Shown here: one piece after another, positions 38,364 through 51,895 of the stretch | Position numbering within the stretch: the stretch's first letter is position 1 | How the letters are laid out: every line of letters starts with the position of its first letter | DNA from: Hyphomicrobiales bacterium | GTDB taxonomy: Bacteria > Pseudomonadota > Alphaproteobacteria > Rhizobiales > JAJFHB01 | Length of the DNA stretch: 64,000 nt | Direction: 5' to 3' | Assembly (NCBI GenBank): GCA_021775755.1 | Contig: JAJFHE010000047.1 | Location: 16,188 to 80,187 of the forward strand | Program-made: the position numbers and the translations under genes | The notes under the pieces: generated by a model | Database searches by the model: none | Told to the model about the DNA's origin: nothing | The model's input: only the letters and a program-made list of their open reading frames with translations

Positions 38364-39854
38364 ATGATCGAAAGTCCAATGAAATCCATGTGGATCAGCC
38401 GCCCGGCGCGCATCTTCGCGGTTGCGCTGCTGGCGGTGACGCTCCACATCGCTGCGCCGGCCCGGGCGCAAGGCCCGGCGTCGGTTGCCGACCTTGCAGA
38501 AGAGCTGTCGGGCGCGGTCGTCTACATATCGACGACGCAGGAAGTGAACAATGAAAGCGGCATTGAAATTCCCGAACTGCCGCCCAATGCGCCGTTCCGG
38601 GAGTTCTTTGAAGACTTCTTCAACCGTCAGCGTCCCGACGGCAATCCGCGCCAGCGTGCAAGTTCGCTCGGTTCGGGTTTCGTGATCGGTGCGGACGGCA
38701 TTATCGTCACCAACAACCACGTCATTCAGGACGCCGACAAGATCGAGGTGACGTTCACCGATGGCACTGTTTTGTCGGCGGAAGTGATCGGCAGGGACAC
38801 GAAAACGGATATCGCACTCCTCCGCGTCGAGCCGGAATCTCCGCTGACTGCGGTGCCCATGGGCAACTCCGACACATTGCGTGTCGGCGACTGGGTCATG
38901 GCGATCGGCAACCCGTTCGGTCTCGGCGGCACGGTGACGGTGGGCATAGTCTCTGCCCGCAACCGCGACATCGATTCTGGCCCTTACGACGATTTCATCC
39001 AGACGGATGCCGCTATCAACCGTGGCAACTCAGGCGGCCCGCTGTTCAATATGCAAGGCGAGGTGATCGGTATCAACACGGCGATCATTTCACCCCTGCC
39101 GAGTGGCGGTTCGGTGGGTATTGGATTTGCAATTCCGACGTCGACCGCGTCTCCGGTGATCAATCAGCTGCGCGAATTCGGCGAAACGCGCCGGGGATGG
39201 CTTGGCGTGCGTATTCAATCGCTCAACGAGAGCCTGGCTGAATCGCTTGGCCTGGACGAGCCGCACGGCGCACTTGTGGCCGATGTGACCGAAGGCGGTC
39301 CGGCGGAAGCGGCAGGCCTTGAGCCTGGCGATGTAATTGTGCGCTTCGACGGCAGGGACGTGCCGGAGATGCGCGATCTGCCCAAGATCGTCGCGGAAAC
39401 CGCTGTCGGCAGCGATGTCGATGTGGTGGTCATCCGCAATGGCGAAGAAGTCTCGGTGCCTGTCACGCTTGGCAGGCTGGAAGATGGCGAACGCCTCATG
39501 GCGAGCCAAAGCGCGAGCGAGCCGGAGCAGCCGGGGCAGACGCGCACGGTACAGTCGGCGCTCGGTCTCAACCTGTCGCCGCTGACCGACGATCTGCGCA
39601 CGCAGTTTGAAATCTCCGGCAACGTCGACGGTGTGCTGATCGTCGAGGTGGAGCCTGAGAGCTCGGCGGCCGAGAAGCGTATCCGGCCCGGCGATGTCAT
39701 CGTCAAGGTCGACAAGCAGTCGGTCGAAACGCCAGGCGATGTGGTGCGGCTGGTGCGTGAACTGGAAGATCAGGGTCGCAGCACGGTTTTGTTGCTGCTG
39801 GCGAGCAAGAACGGCGATCTGCGCTTCGCCGCACTGCGGTTCACCGACAACTGA
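38364..39854 (+). CDS. degP: Periplasmic Do/DegP-family serine endoprotease
   Basis: 496 residues. Signal peptide about 1-35 (cleavage ARA). The trypsin-like domain has the complete catalytic triad His119 (TNNHV), Asp149 (TDIAL) and Ser223 (GNSGGPL). Two PDZ domains follow (about 275-370, starting GWLGVRIQSL, and about 395-490). HtrA/DegP proteins degrade or chaperone misfolded envelope proteins. Its position after hflKC-DUF2065 groups membrane and periplasmic quality control. The family member cannot be resolved from DegQ by sequence alone. Confidence 0.93.
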   Translation: MIESPMKSMWISRPARIFAVALLAVTLHIAAPARAQGPASVADLAEELSGAVVYISTTQEVNNESGIEIPELPPNAPFREFFEDFFNRQRPDGNPRQRASSLGSGFVIGADGIIVTNNHVIQDADKIEVTFTDGTVLSAEVIGRDTKTDIALLRVEPESPLTAVPMGNSDTLRVGDWVMAIGNPFGLGGTVTVGIVSARNRDIDSGPYDDFIQTDAAINRGNSGGPLFNMQGEVIGINTAIISPLPSGGSVGIGFAIPTSTASPVINQLREFGETRRGWLGVRIQSLNESLAESLGLDEPHGALVADVTEGGPAEAAGLEPGDVIVRFDGRDVPEMRDLPKIVAETAVGSDVDVVVIRNGEEVSVPVTLGRLEDGERLMASQSASEPEQPGQTRTVQSALGLNLSPLTDDLRTQFEISGNVDGVLIVEVEPESSAAEKRIRPGDVIVKVDKQSVETPGDVVRLVRELEDQGRSTVLLLLASKNGDLRFAALRFTDN

Positions 39855-39884
39855 ACCGCTTCAGCGATTTGAAAAGAACTGGGC

Positions 39885-39912
39885 GGTCGGCGTTCTCGTC
39901 GGCCGACTTTTC
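39885..39912 (+). terminator. Intrinsic terminator after degP
   Basis: A GTCGGC / GCCGAC stem with a 10-nt loop is followed by TTTTCC, about 30 bp after the degP stop and just before the palindromic element. Confidence 0.7.
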
Positions 39913-39923
39913 CTTGCCTGTCG

Positions 39924-43405
<3,482 letters not shown>

Positions 43406-43461
43406 GGTGTGTGCCACCTAGCCTTCGCCTATAAATGCGCTTTCAATTTGGAGGTCCACCG

Positions 43462-44406
43462 GTGTCGGACAGAACGGCGGTTCTTATTGCAGGTCCAACC
43501 GCAAGCGGCAAGTCAGCCGTGGCGCTGGAAGTTGCGCGGCTGCTTGGCGGCACCATTGTCAACGCGGATTCGATGCAGGTTTACCGCGAATTGCGCGTGC
43601 TTACGGCGCGGCCGAGTGCGAGGGAAGAGGCGCAGGCTCCCCACCGGCTCTACGGTGTAATTTCCGCCGCCGAGCGGTTTTCCGCCGCGCGGTGGCTTGA
43701 GCTTGCATCCGACGCGCTCGGCGCGATCTGGAGCGAGGGAGGTACGCCGGTTGTCGTCGGAGGGACGGGGCTCTACTTCAAGGCGCTTCAAGAGGGGCTG
43801 GCGCCGGTGCCGGAGATCCCGCAGGCAGTGCGTGAACATTGGCAAGATGAACTGCTCGCGCGCGGTGCTCCCGAGCTTCACGAACAATTGCGGGGGCTGG
43901 ATGCGCTAACAGCGGAACGCCTGAAGCCCGGCGACGGGCAGCGCGTTGTGCGCGCACTCGAGGTGATCGCGGCAACCGGAACGCCGCTGCGTGTTTGGCA
44001 GGAGACGCCGCCGCGTTCCGGCATTTTGGAGAACGTGTCTGTGGTGCGGATCGTTTTGTGGCCTGACCGCGAACTGCTCTACCGGCGTTGCGATGCGCGG
44101 CTGGAGCGGATGGTCGAGGACGGCGCGCTTCAAGAGGTCGCCACGCTCAAGGACATGGAGCTCGATCCCGACCTTCCCGCCATGAAGGCGCTTGGCGTGC
44201 CGCAATTGATCGCGACGCTTGATGGGCAGTGCAGCATCGAAGATGCTGTGTTGCAAACTCAGACGCTTACGCGGCGCTATGCGAAGCGGCAGCTGACATG
44301 GTTTCGAAGCAATATGATTTCGTGGAATAAGGTTTTTGAGCAACAATCGGAAAGAATGATGAGGGAAGTTTTTGCGATTCTTCGCGAAAACGAGTTGACC
44401 GGGTGA
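43462..44406 (+). CDS. miaA: tRNA dimethylallyltransferase
   Basis: 314 residues from a GTG with GGAGG 7 bp upstream. It adds a dimethylallyl group to A37 of tRNAs reading UNN codons. The P-loop is GPTASGKS (residues 11-18). DSMQVYREL, the GGTGLYFKAL motif and the C-terminal TLTRRYAKRQLTWFR segment are typical. It is divergent from serB, as in many Hyphomicrobiales, and is followed by the ilv genes. Confidence 0.96.
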   Translation: MSDRTAVLIAGPTASGKSAVALEVARLLGGTIVNADSMQVYRELRVLTARPSAREEAQAPHRLYGVISAAERFSAARWLELASDALGAIWSEGGTPVVVGGTGLYFKALQEGLAPVPEIPQAVREHWQDELLARGAPELHEQLRGLDALTAERLKPGDGQRVVRALEVIAATGTPLRVWQETPPRSGILENVSVVRIVLWPDRELLYRRCDARLERMVEDGALQEVATLKDMELDPDLPAMKALGVPQLIATLDGQCSIEDAVLQTQTLTRRYAKRQLTWFRSNMISWNKVFEQQSERMMREVFAILRENELTG

Positions 44407-44438
44407 ACATCACCCTTTAGGGTGCGCCGCCGAAGAGC

Positions 44439-44475
44439 CCGCGCAAGACATCCTGTTTTGCGCGGACGTTATTTT
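44439..44475 (+). terminator. Candidate terminator/attenuator upstream of ilvB
   Basis: An 8-bp stem (CCGCGCAA / TTGCGCGG) with an 11-nt loop is followed by ACGTTATTTTTG. It lies between miaA and ilvB, 33 bp after the miaA stop. It may simply end miaA transcription; no branched-chain-rich leader peptide is seen in front of it. Confidence 0.5.
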
Positions 44476-44521
44476 TGTGTTTCCAGATTTTCAAACTGGA
44501 AGAATTTGAAAGGTTTTACCG

Positions 44522-46276
44522 ATGGCCCGTGAAATGACAGGAGCGGAAATGGTCATTCAAGCTCTGGTCGACCAGGGCGTAGTCGACGTTTTCGGCTATC
44601 CGGGTGGCGCGGTACTTCCGATTTACGATGCGCTGTTTCAGCAGGACAAGGTTGAGCACGTGCTGGTGCGTCACGAGCAGGGCGCGGTGCACGCCGCGGA
44701 AGGTTATGCGCGTTCCACCGGCAAGGTTGGTGTCGTCCTCGTGACGTCGGGGCCGGGTGCGACCAATGCGGTCACCGGGTTGACCGATGCGCTGATGGAT
44801 TCGATTCCCGTCGTCTGCATTACCGGCCAGGTGGCGACGCATCTCATCGGCAATGACGCCTTTCAGGAGTGCGACACCGTCGGTATTACGCGGCCGTGCA
44901 CCAAGCATAATTATCTCGTCAAGGACGTGAACGATCTCGGGCGGGTTCTGAACGAGGCCTTCTACGTTGCATCGAACGGGCGGCCGGGGCCGGTCGTCGT
45001 CGACATACCAAAGGATGTTCAGTTCGCAACGGGTACCTACGACGTTGCAAAGACGGTGCGGCACAAGACCTATCAGCCGAGGATCAAGGGCGACCAGCAT
45101 GCGATCCGGGCAGCGGTCGATGCCATGACGAGCGCCCGCAAGCCGATCATCTATTCCGGCGGCGGCGTCATCAACTCCGGACCGTCCGCATCGAGGCTTC
45201 TGCGCAATCTGGTCGAGATGACGGGATTTCCGATCACCTCGACCCTGATGGGCCTTGGCGCCTATCCGGCGGCGGGAAAACACTGGCTTGGCATGCTCGG
45301 CATGCATGGCACCTACGAAGCCAACATGGCGATGCACGATTGCGACGTGATGATCTGCATTGGTGCACGCTTCGACGACCGCATCACCGGGCGCATCGAC
45401 GCCTTCTCGCCGAACTCGACGAAAATTCACGTCGATATCGATGCATCGTCGATCAACAAGAACGTGCATGTCGATATTCCGATCATCGGCGATTGCGGTC
45501 ATGTTCTGGAAGATATGATCCGCATCTGGAAGGCGCGATCCGTGCAGCCGGACAAGGCCGATATGAAAGCGTGGTGGGATCAGATCGATGAGTGGCGCGG
45601 GCGCGACTGTCTGAAATTCGAGCAGCCCGATGACTACATTATGCCGCAATATGCGATCCAGCGACTCTATGAGCTGACCAAGGACCGCGAAACCTACATC
45701 ACCACCGAAGTCGGCCAGCATCAGATGTGGGCGGCGCAGTTTTACCGCTTCGAGGAGCCGAACCGCTGGATGACGAGCGGTGGCCTCGGCACCATGGGCT
45801 ATGGCCTGCCGGCAGCAATCGGTGCTCAACGCGCCCATCCCGACGCGCTCGTCATCGACATCGCCGGTGAAGCTTCGATCCTCATGAACATGCAGGAGAT
45901 GTCGACGGCCATCCAGCACAAGCTGCCGGTCAAGGTGTTCATCCTGAACAACGAGTACATGGGTATGGTACGCCAGTGGCAGCAACTGCTGCACGGCAAC
46001 CGCCTGTCGCACTCCTACATGGATTCCCTGCCGGATTTCGTGAAACTAGCGGAAGCTTATGGCGGCGTGGGGATCCGAGCGGAAAAGCCGGACGAGCTCG
46101 ACGATGCGATCAAGGAAATGATTGCCGCCAACGGGCCGGTGCTGTTCGACTGCCGGGTGCATAAACTTGCCAACTGTTACCCGATGATCCCGTCGGGACA
46201 GGCGCACAACAACATGCTCCTCGGCGACGAGCCCGAACTTCAGGAAGTTTCCGACGCGGGCAAGGTTCTCGTGTAA
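44522..46276 (+). CDS. ilvB: Acetolactate synthase, large (catalytic) subunit
   Basis: 584 residues. It joins two pyruvates, or pyruvate and 2-oxobutyrate, in the first common step of valine, leucine and isoleucine synthesis. The ThDP-enzyme three-domain layout is clear: GYPGGAVLPIYDAL with VRHEQGAVHAAEGYAR (catalytic Glu), a central FAD/oxidase-like domain, and the ThDP site GEASILMNMQEM ... ILNNEYMGMVRQWQ. The metal motif here is G-E-A where most family members have G-D-G or G-D-A. The small subunit and ilvC follow on the same strand. Confidence 0.95.
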   Translation: MAREMTGAEMVIQALVDQGVVDVFGYPGGAVLPIYDALFQQDKVEHVLVRHEQGAVHAAEGYARSTGKVGVVLVTSGPGATNAVTGLTDALMDSIPVVCITGQVATHLIGNDAFQECDTVGITRPCTKHNYLVKDVNDLGRVLNEAFYVASNGRPGPVVVDIPKDVQFATGTYDVAKTVRHKTYQPRIKGDQHAIRAAVDAMTSARKPIIYSGGGVINSGPSASRLLRNLVEMTGFPITSTLMGLGAYPAAGKHWLGMLGMHGTYEANMAMHDCDVMICIGARFDDRITGRIDAFSPNSTKIHVDIDASSINKNVHVDIPIIGDCGHVLEDMIRIWKARSVQPDKADMKAWWDQIDEWRGRDCLKFEQPDDYIMPQYAIQRLYELTKDRETYITTEVGQHQMWAAQFYRFEEPNRWMTSGGLGTMGYGLPAAIGAQRAHPDALVIDIAGEASILMNMQEMSTAIQHKLPVKVFILNNEYMGMVRQWQQLLHGNRLSHSYMDSLPDFVKLAEAYGGVGIRAEKPDELDDAIKEMIAANGPVLFDCRVHKLANCYPMIPSGQAHNNMLLGDEPELQEVSDAGKVLV

Positions 46277-46370
46277 GAAAAGCAAATCCGGCGCGACCGG
46301 CACGCGCGCTCGCTTGCGGGCGCCTATGCGCGCTGTCTGCGCCCGACCCAGATAAATCAGAGTAGATTTC

Positions 46371-46895
46371 ATGACACCGCCAGCCACAATCGAAAGCCAC
46401 ACGATCTCTATTATTGTTGACAATGAACCGGGCGTACTCGCCCGCGTCATCGGCCTGTTTTCCGGCCGCGGTTACAACATCGACTCGCTGACCGTGACGG
46501 AAACCGAGCAAGAATCCCATCTGTCGCGCATTACCATCGTAACCGCGGGTACGCCGATGGTGATCGAGCAGATCAAGGCCCAGCTCGAGCGGCTTGTGCC
46601 GGTGCACACAGTGGCGGACCTTACCGTGCAGGGCGCATCGCTTGAGCGCGAACTGGCGCTCATCAAGGTGATCGGTAAGGGCGAGAAGCGGGTCGAGGCC
46701 CTGCGGTTGGCGGATGCGTTCCGCGCCCGGGTGGTGGATGCATCGACAGGGTCATTCGTGTTTGAAATCACCGGGCGCACGAAAAAGATCGACCAGTTCA
46801 TCTCGCTGATGCAGGAACTGGGTCTGGTGGAAGTCGCGCGAACGGGCGTTGCCGCCATATCGCGCGGCGAAAACGGCGGCAACGGCACAGGCTGA
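46371..46895 (+). CDS. ilvN: Acetolactate synthase, small (regulatory) subunit
   Basis: 174 residues. An ACT domain (HTISIIVDNEPGVLARVIGLFSGRGYNIDSL) and the C-terminal ACT-like half (ELALIKVIGKGEKRVEALRLADAFRARVVD) match the valine-sensitive regulatory subunit (IlvH/IlvN). It binds the catalytic subunit, raises its activity and gives feedback inhibition. The gap to ilvB is 94 bp. Confidence 0.96.
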   Translation: MTPPATIESHTISIIVDNEPGVLARVIGLFSGRGYNIDSLTVTETEQESHLSRITIVTAGTPMVIEQIKAQLERLVPVHTVADLTVQGASLERELALIKVIGKGEKRVEALRLADAFRARVVDASTGSFVFEITGRTKKIDQFISLMQELGLVEVARTGVAAISRGENGGNGTG

Positions 46896-46938
46896 GCGCG
46901 ACAAAGCGCCGGTGCGTCTTCGCTTGTCATCTTTTTGA

Positions 46939-48072
<1,134 letters not shown>

Positions 48073-48084
48073 AAGGCGGTCCCC

Positions 48085-48543
48085 GTGACGTTCAGGTTGC
48101 GGCAGGCTCGTGTGAGTGAAGCCGCTGCCCTGAGCGATCTTGCGATGCGCTCGAAGGCGCATTGGGGATACGACGACGCCTTTATGCAAGCATGCCGGGC
48201 GGAGCTCACCGTGAGCGCTGCGACCATCGAAGCCGGGCATGTCTGGGTTTGCGAAGCCGGCGGGGGCGACCTCGCCGGCTTTTTCGATCTCCGCCTCGAA
48301 GACGATGTCGCGGAAGTTTACGACGTATTCGTCGATCCACCGGCCATGGGGCAGGGGGCGGGCTCGCTCCTGTGGCGCAAGCTTGAAGAAGTGGCATGCG
48401 AGATGGGCGCACGCAAAATCGGCATCGATGCCGATCCGAACGCGGTCGGCTACTACGAGCACATGGGAGCGAAAGTCGTGGGCGAAGCACCGTCCGGCTC
48501 GATCCCGGGACGCATGCTGCCGCGGATGATCAAGTCGCTTTAG
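48085..48543 (+). CDS. GNAT family N-acetyltransferase
   Basis: 152 residues from a GTG 12 bp after ilvC. It opens with RLRQARVSEAAALSDLAMRSKAHWGYD and has the acetyl-CoA-binding core VYDVFVDPPAMGQGAGSLLWRKLEE (Q-x-x-G-x-G/A type) and the C-terminal YYEHMGAKVVGEAPSGSIPGR. The acceptor substrate is unknown. Its stop overlaps the stop region of the opposing desaturase. Confidence 0.85.
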   Translation: MTFRLRQARVSEAAALSDLAMRSKAHWGYDDAFMQACRAELTVSAATIEAGHVWVCEAGGGDLAGFFDLRLEDDVAEVYDVFVDPPAMGQGAGSLLWRKLEEVACEMGARKIGIDADPNAVGYYEHMGAKVVGEAPSGSIPGRMLPRMIKSL

Positions 48544-49570
48544 GCGGCCTTGCCGCCTGTATGATCAAAGGTGTCATCGTCATCCACCTCCATGACGAGA
48601 CCGGTGACGCTGCGCTTGCCGGTGTGGACCCGTGAGGTGTCGCCGCTGCCATCGTCGGGCGCGATGTGGCGAGCTTCAGGATTTCCCGATAGTTCGGTTT
48701 GACCTCGAGGCGGCCGGCGAACTCACCCGCCATCAAATAGCGGTGGAACTTCGGCAGATTGTAGCAAGGCACCCACATGAGCAGGTGGTGCTCGACGTGA
48801 TAGTTGACCCAGTAGGGGGCGACCGTCAGGCGGGCAAGAGGCCCGGCCAGCGTCGTGCGGGCGTTGCGGAACGGGTCGGTATCGTCCGGCACCATGGCGT
48901 GCTCGGCGATATTGCGGATTCGAAGCACGAGCTGATAGACAGTGAGCAGCGGCACGAGCCACAAGAGCGGATAAAGATACCAGTGGCCGGTCGCGGCAAG
49001 CCCACCGAAGAGCACGAGATTGGCCGTGACTTGAGGCCCAAGCTTGCCGCGAAAGTGATGCAGCTTCGCGCGCCAACCCATTGATTTGTTTCCAAATGCC
49101 GACGCGAACTGTGCAAGGCGCTGCTGCAGGCCGGTTTGACCGGTAATGTCGCGGATCATTTTGCGGCGGAAGCTTTTGCGGGTCACCGGGAAGGGCGCCG
49201 AGAGCACGAGATCAGGGTCGTCGGGCTGTTGCGTGCGGGCGTGGTGTTTCAGGTGATACTTGCGGTAGGCCTCCGTATCGAGCAGCACCGGATAGGCGCA
49301 GAGCCACTGGCTGAGCCTGAGGTTCCAGCCGGCATCGCGGGCGATGAGCCCGTGGGCGCCGTCATGCATGAGGATTGACAGGCCAAGCTGACGGCCCGCG
49401 ACGATGACAACCGCGGCGATGAAGGTGAGCGGGTTCGGCCACAGCGCAAAGACCGTCATCGAGCCCAGGATTACCACCCAGGCATGGGCGATGAGCGCGA
49501 CCGCGCGCAACGTCGAGCGCGCCTGGACGGCATCGGTCTGTTGCGGGGTGAGGAGGTCTGCGGCACGCAT
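48530..49570 (-). CDS. Membrane fatty acid desaturase, apparent C-terminal frameshift
   Basis: 346 residues as read. Hydrophobic segments and the three His boxes of membrane di-iron desaturases are present: HDGAHG (69-74), HLKHH (106-110) and HVEHH (258-262). It should introduce a double bond into acyl lipids or a related substrate. After about residue 303 (LATSRP) the frame shows poor third-base GC and an odd composition. The -1 frame from the CCC at 48659-48657 instead reads DDGSGDTSRVHTG and ends in an acidic GGKAA tail at TAA 48542-48540, with strong third-base GC. One missing C in that tract would restore it. Either a recent mutation or a sequence error is likely. Confidence 0.88.
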   Translation of the reverse strand: MRAADLLTPQQTDAVQARSTLRAVALIAHAWVVILGSMTVFALWPNPLTFIAAVVIVAGRQLGLSILMHDGAHGLIARDAGWNLRLSQWLCAYPVLLDTEAYRKYHLKHHARTQQPDDPDLVLSAPFPVTRKSFRRKMIRDITGQTGLQQRLAQFASAFGNKSMGWRAKLHHFRGKLGPQVTANLVLFGGLAATGHWYLYPLLWLVPLLTVYQLVLRIRNIAEHAMVPDDTDPFRNARTTLAGPLARLTVAPYWVNYHVEHHLLMWVPCYNLPKFHRYLMAGEFAGRLEVKPNYREILKLATSRPTMAAATPHGSTPASAASPVSSWRWMTMTPLIIQAARPPKAT

Positions 49571-49647
49571 GGTCGATCCTGTCTGCCTTCAACTCTTGCA
49601 ATTCTAACAAACCATGCAGTCAGGCGGAAAGAAATTGGTTGATCGTA

Positions 49648-49675
49648 ATATCGCAATAAAGCTATATTGCAATAT
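49648..49675. promoter_or_regulatory. Tandem palindromic operator over the ArsR-type start codon
   Basis: ATATCGCAATAA (49648-49659) and the perfect 12-bp palindrome ATATTGCAATAT (49664-49675) are two similar sites 16 bp apart, about one and a half helical turns. The second overlaps the ATG of the ArsR-type gene. The AT-rich palindrome stands out from the GC-rich surroundings. It is most simply read as the autoregulatory operator; it may also control the divergent desaturase. Confidence 0.65.
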
Positions 49676-49982
49676 GACTAAACCGCTTGAAACCGTTCTC
49701 AAGGCGCTGGCCAACGACAAGAGGCTGCAGATCCTCGATTGGCTTAAGGACCCGGTGGCGCATTTTCCGCCGCAGGCCGATGGCGATCTTGTGGACGATG
49801 GTGTGTGTGCGCTGCTGATCACCGAAAAACTTGGTGTCAGCCAGCCAACCGCAGCGCAGCATCTTAAGGCGCTGGTGCAGGCCGAGTTGCTGGAGGCCAA
49901 GCGTATCAAGCAGTGGACATTCTACAGACGCAGCGATGCGGCAATCGGTGCCGCCAAAGCGCTGATCTCACAAGAAATTTGA
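49674..49982 (+). CDS. ArsR family (winged helix) transcriptional regulator
   Basis: 102 residues. ETVLKALANDKRLQILDWL is the ArsR N-terminal helix, and EKLGVSQPTAAQHLKALVQAELLEAKRIKQWTFYRR is the recognition helix and wing. An insert (DPVAHFPPQADGDLVDDGVC) precedes the HTH. There is no CxC metal motif; a single Cys lies in DDGVCALL, so it may sense something other than metal. It stands between the desaturase (divergent) and the PhzF gene (29 bp downstream). Confidence 0.87.
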   Translation: MTKPLETVLKALANDKRLQILDWLKDPVAHFPPQADGDLVDDGVCALLITEKLGVSQPTAAQHLKALVQAELLEAKRIKQWTFYRRSDAAIGAAKALISQEI

Positions 49983-50011
49983 ACGCAGCAAAGACATTAA
50001 CGGAGGCTCAG

Positions 50012-50920
50012 ATGAAGTACGAGTATCACACGCTCGACGTGTTCACCGAAGAACGATTTGGCGGTAATCCGCTCGCGGTTCTGCCGGATGCTACCGGGCT
50101 TGACGGCGCGCAGATGCAACGCATTGCGCTTGAGTTCAATCTGAGCGAAACGGTGTTTGTCCTGCCGCCCGAGGATGCGGCGAACACCGCCAATGTGCGC
50201 ATTTTCACGCCCGCCAGCGAACTCCCCTTCGCCGGTCACCCGACCGTGGGCACGGCGGCACTGCTGGCGGAACTCGATGCGCACGAAGGAGACGATATCA
50301 AGGGTGAAATCCTCCTTGAGGAGAAAGTCGGGGTCGTGCCTGTCGCCGTGTCGCGGACAAACGGCGCCCCGACCTTCGGTCGTTTCACCGCCGCCGTTCT
50401 CCCCAAGCCTGACGGCGAGGTTCCGGCAACGGATGCCATCGCGCGCGCCTTGTCGCTCGATGAGAGAGAAATCGGCGGCAACGGCCATGTGCCCGGCGTC
50501 GTCAACGCGGGCAATACATTCCTATTCGTACCGGTCAAGAATCTCGATGCGGTAGCGCGTTCTGAAATTGACACAGCGGCCTGGAAAGTGATTTCATCCG
50601 GGCGCGGCTGGATCGGTGTGCAGGTCTATTGCGCTGGCGGGACGGTGCCGGAGGCGGCCTTTCACGCGCGCATGTATGGTCCCGATTTCGGTGTGCCGGA
50701 AGACCCCGCGACGGGCTCCGCCGCGGCGACCTTCCCGGGCCAGATTGCCGCCTGCGAAGCGCTCTCGGACGGCACCCATTCCTGGCTCGTCGAGCAGGGC
50801 TATGAAATGGGCCGCCCGAGCCAGATCTACATCGAAGCGGATGTGGAGAACGGCAACCTCGCGGCCGTGCGCGTCGGTGGCAGCGCGGTGCGCGTGAGCG
50901 CGGGCGTGATCGAGGTTTGA
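50012..50920 (+). CDS. PhzF family isomerase/epimerase-like protein
   Basis: 302 residues of the PhzF family (diaminopimelate-epimerase fold). It has YHTLDVFTEERFGGNPLAVL, the catalytic-Glu region ALEFNLSETVFVL, FAGHPTVGTAALL and the C-terminal DPATGSAAATFPGQ. No other phenazine genes are present, so a phenazine role is unlikely; PhzF homologues are common and mostly uncharacterised. ATG 50012 follows CGGAGG; the longer open frame overlaps the ArsR gene. Confidence 0.9.
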   Translation: MKYEYHTLDVFTEERFGGNPLAVLPDATGLDGAQMQRIALEFNLSETVFVLPPEDAANTANVRIFTPASELPFAGHPTVGTAALLAELDAHEGDDIKGEILLEEKVGVVPVAVSRTNGAPTFGRFTAAVLPKPDGEVPATDAIARALSLDEREIGGNGHVPGVVNAGNTFLFVPVKNLDAVARSEIDTAAWKVISSGRGWIGVQVYCAGGTVPEAAFHARMYGPDFGVPEDPATGSAAATFPGQIAACEALSDGTHSWLVEQGYEMGRPSQIYIEADVENGNLAAVRVGGSAVRVSAGVIEV

Positions 50921-50942
50921 GCGCTGCGGTCTGGACGAGGCA

Positions 50943-51725
50943 CTATCCGCCAGTGCGCACGAATACCATCGTTTGCATAATCTGACTTTTATCGTCGAAA
51001 ACCCGAAGCACCAGGCGATCGCGCGCAAGGGATTCCACCGGCAACGGCGCTGCTTCCTCATCGACGATCACCGTGATGACCTTGGTTGCGCTATCGTAGG
51101 ACCAGGCGCCCTCGCTCGTCGTCATGGTGCCGTCCTCGCTGAACAGAGTCATGCCGATCGTAACACTGCCGTCACCGCCAAAGTGCATGACGTAGCCACC
51201 GGATTCGACGGCTTGGGTATCCCTTTGGTCGCCGATCTCAAAAGTCAACTCGACCATGTCCCAGGTGCCAAGCAGAAGGGCAGCGGCGTCCGAGCCATCA
51301 CCCTGTTCCTCGATTGGAACCCCACCCAGCCGCCTGACGACAGCTGCGCCAATTTCATCTTCATCGATGCGAATATCTACATTGGGAGGTGCCAAACCGG
51401 CAAGTCCGGCGGTGAACGCTGTTGCTTTGGCGGGAGTTTCATTATCTGTCACGTGTGTGCTGAACATCGACAAACAGGCGGCGGTTTGGGAGTCTGGATT
51501 TGCTGCAGAGCGTGCCTTGCCGACAAGGTATCCTAAGTACTGGATCATCCCATACTCTTCGGCGAGCGGTTGGTCTGGCGAGAGATTCAAACTGCCCCAT
51601 TCGCCGTCACTCAGAACTCCCATCACGTTCTGCAGGGAATACGGACACGTTGCATCGCCGCCGTTGGCGCCAGTCGTGAAGACGAGTAACGCCATGATGA
51701 CCACGATGGGAGAAGCGTTTCGCAT
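50943..51725 (-). CDS. Exported protein with lipocalin-like C-terminal domain
   Basis: 260 residues. ATG 51725 follows GAGGAGG and starts a signal peptide (about 1-22, cleavage near ANG). The middle (about 30-120) is helical with two cysteines. The C-terminal 110 residues (LLGTWDMVELTFEIGD, GGYVMHFGGDGSVTIGM, GAWSYDSATKVITVIV) look like a small beta-barrel of the lipocalin-like type, based on the LxGTW start and strand pattern. No specific function can be given. It faces the PhzF gene with 22 bp between stops. Confidence 0.7.
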   Translation of the reverse strand: MRNASPIVVIMALLVFTTGANGGDATCPYSLQNVMGVLSDGEWGSLNLSPDQPLAEEYGMIQYLGYLVGKARSAANPDSQTAACLSMFSTHVTDNETPAKATAFTAGLAGLAPPNVDIRIDEDEIGAAVVRRLGGVPIEEQGDGSDAAALLLGTWDMVELTFEIGDQRDTQAVESGGYVMHFGGDGSVTIGMTLFSEDGTMTTSEGAWSYDSATKVITVIVDEEAAPLPVESLARDRLVLRVFDDKSQIMQTMVFVRTGG

Positions 51726-51895
51726 GACCGCCTCCTCTGTGCTCTCGGTCGACGGGCAAACTGGGCGAGGAGCGAGGCACGTTCTGGCGTAGGCGAACTC
51801 TCCGACCGGATTTGTCACGGATCGATTTCGCCAAGGATCATGATGCTGCATAAACGCGCGGGAAGCAACGCGGCGACGGGACGCAATGGCAGGTA

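Noticed and set aside
50012..50920. Phenazine biosynthesis locus suggested by the PhzF homologue
   Set aside because: No other phenazine gene is nearby, and PhzF-family proteins are widespread outside phenazine producers.
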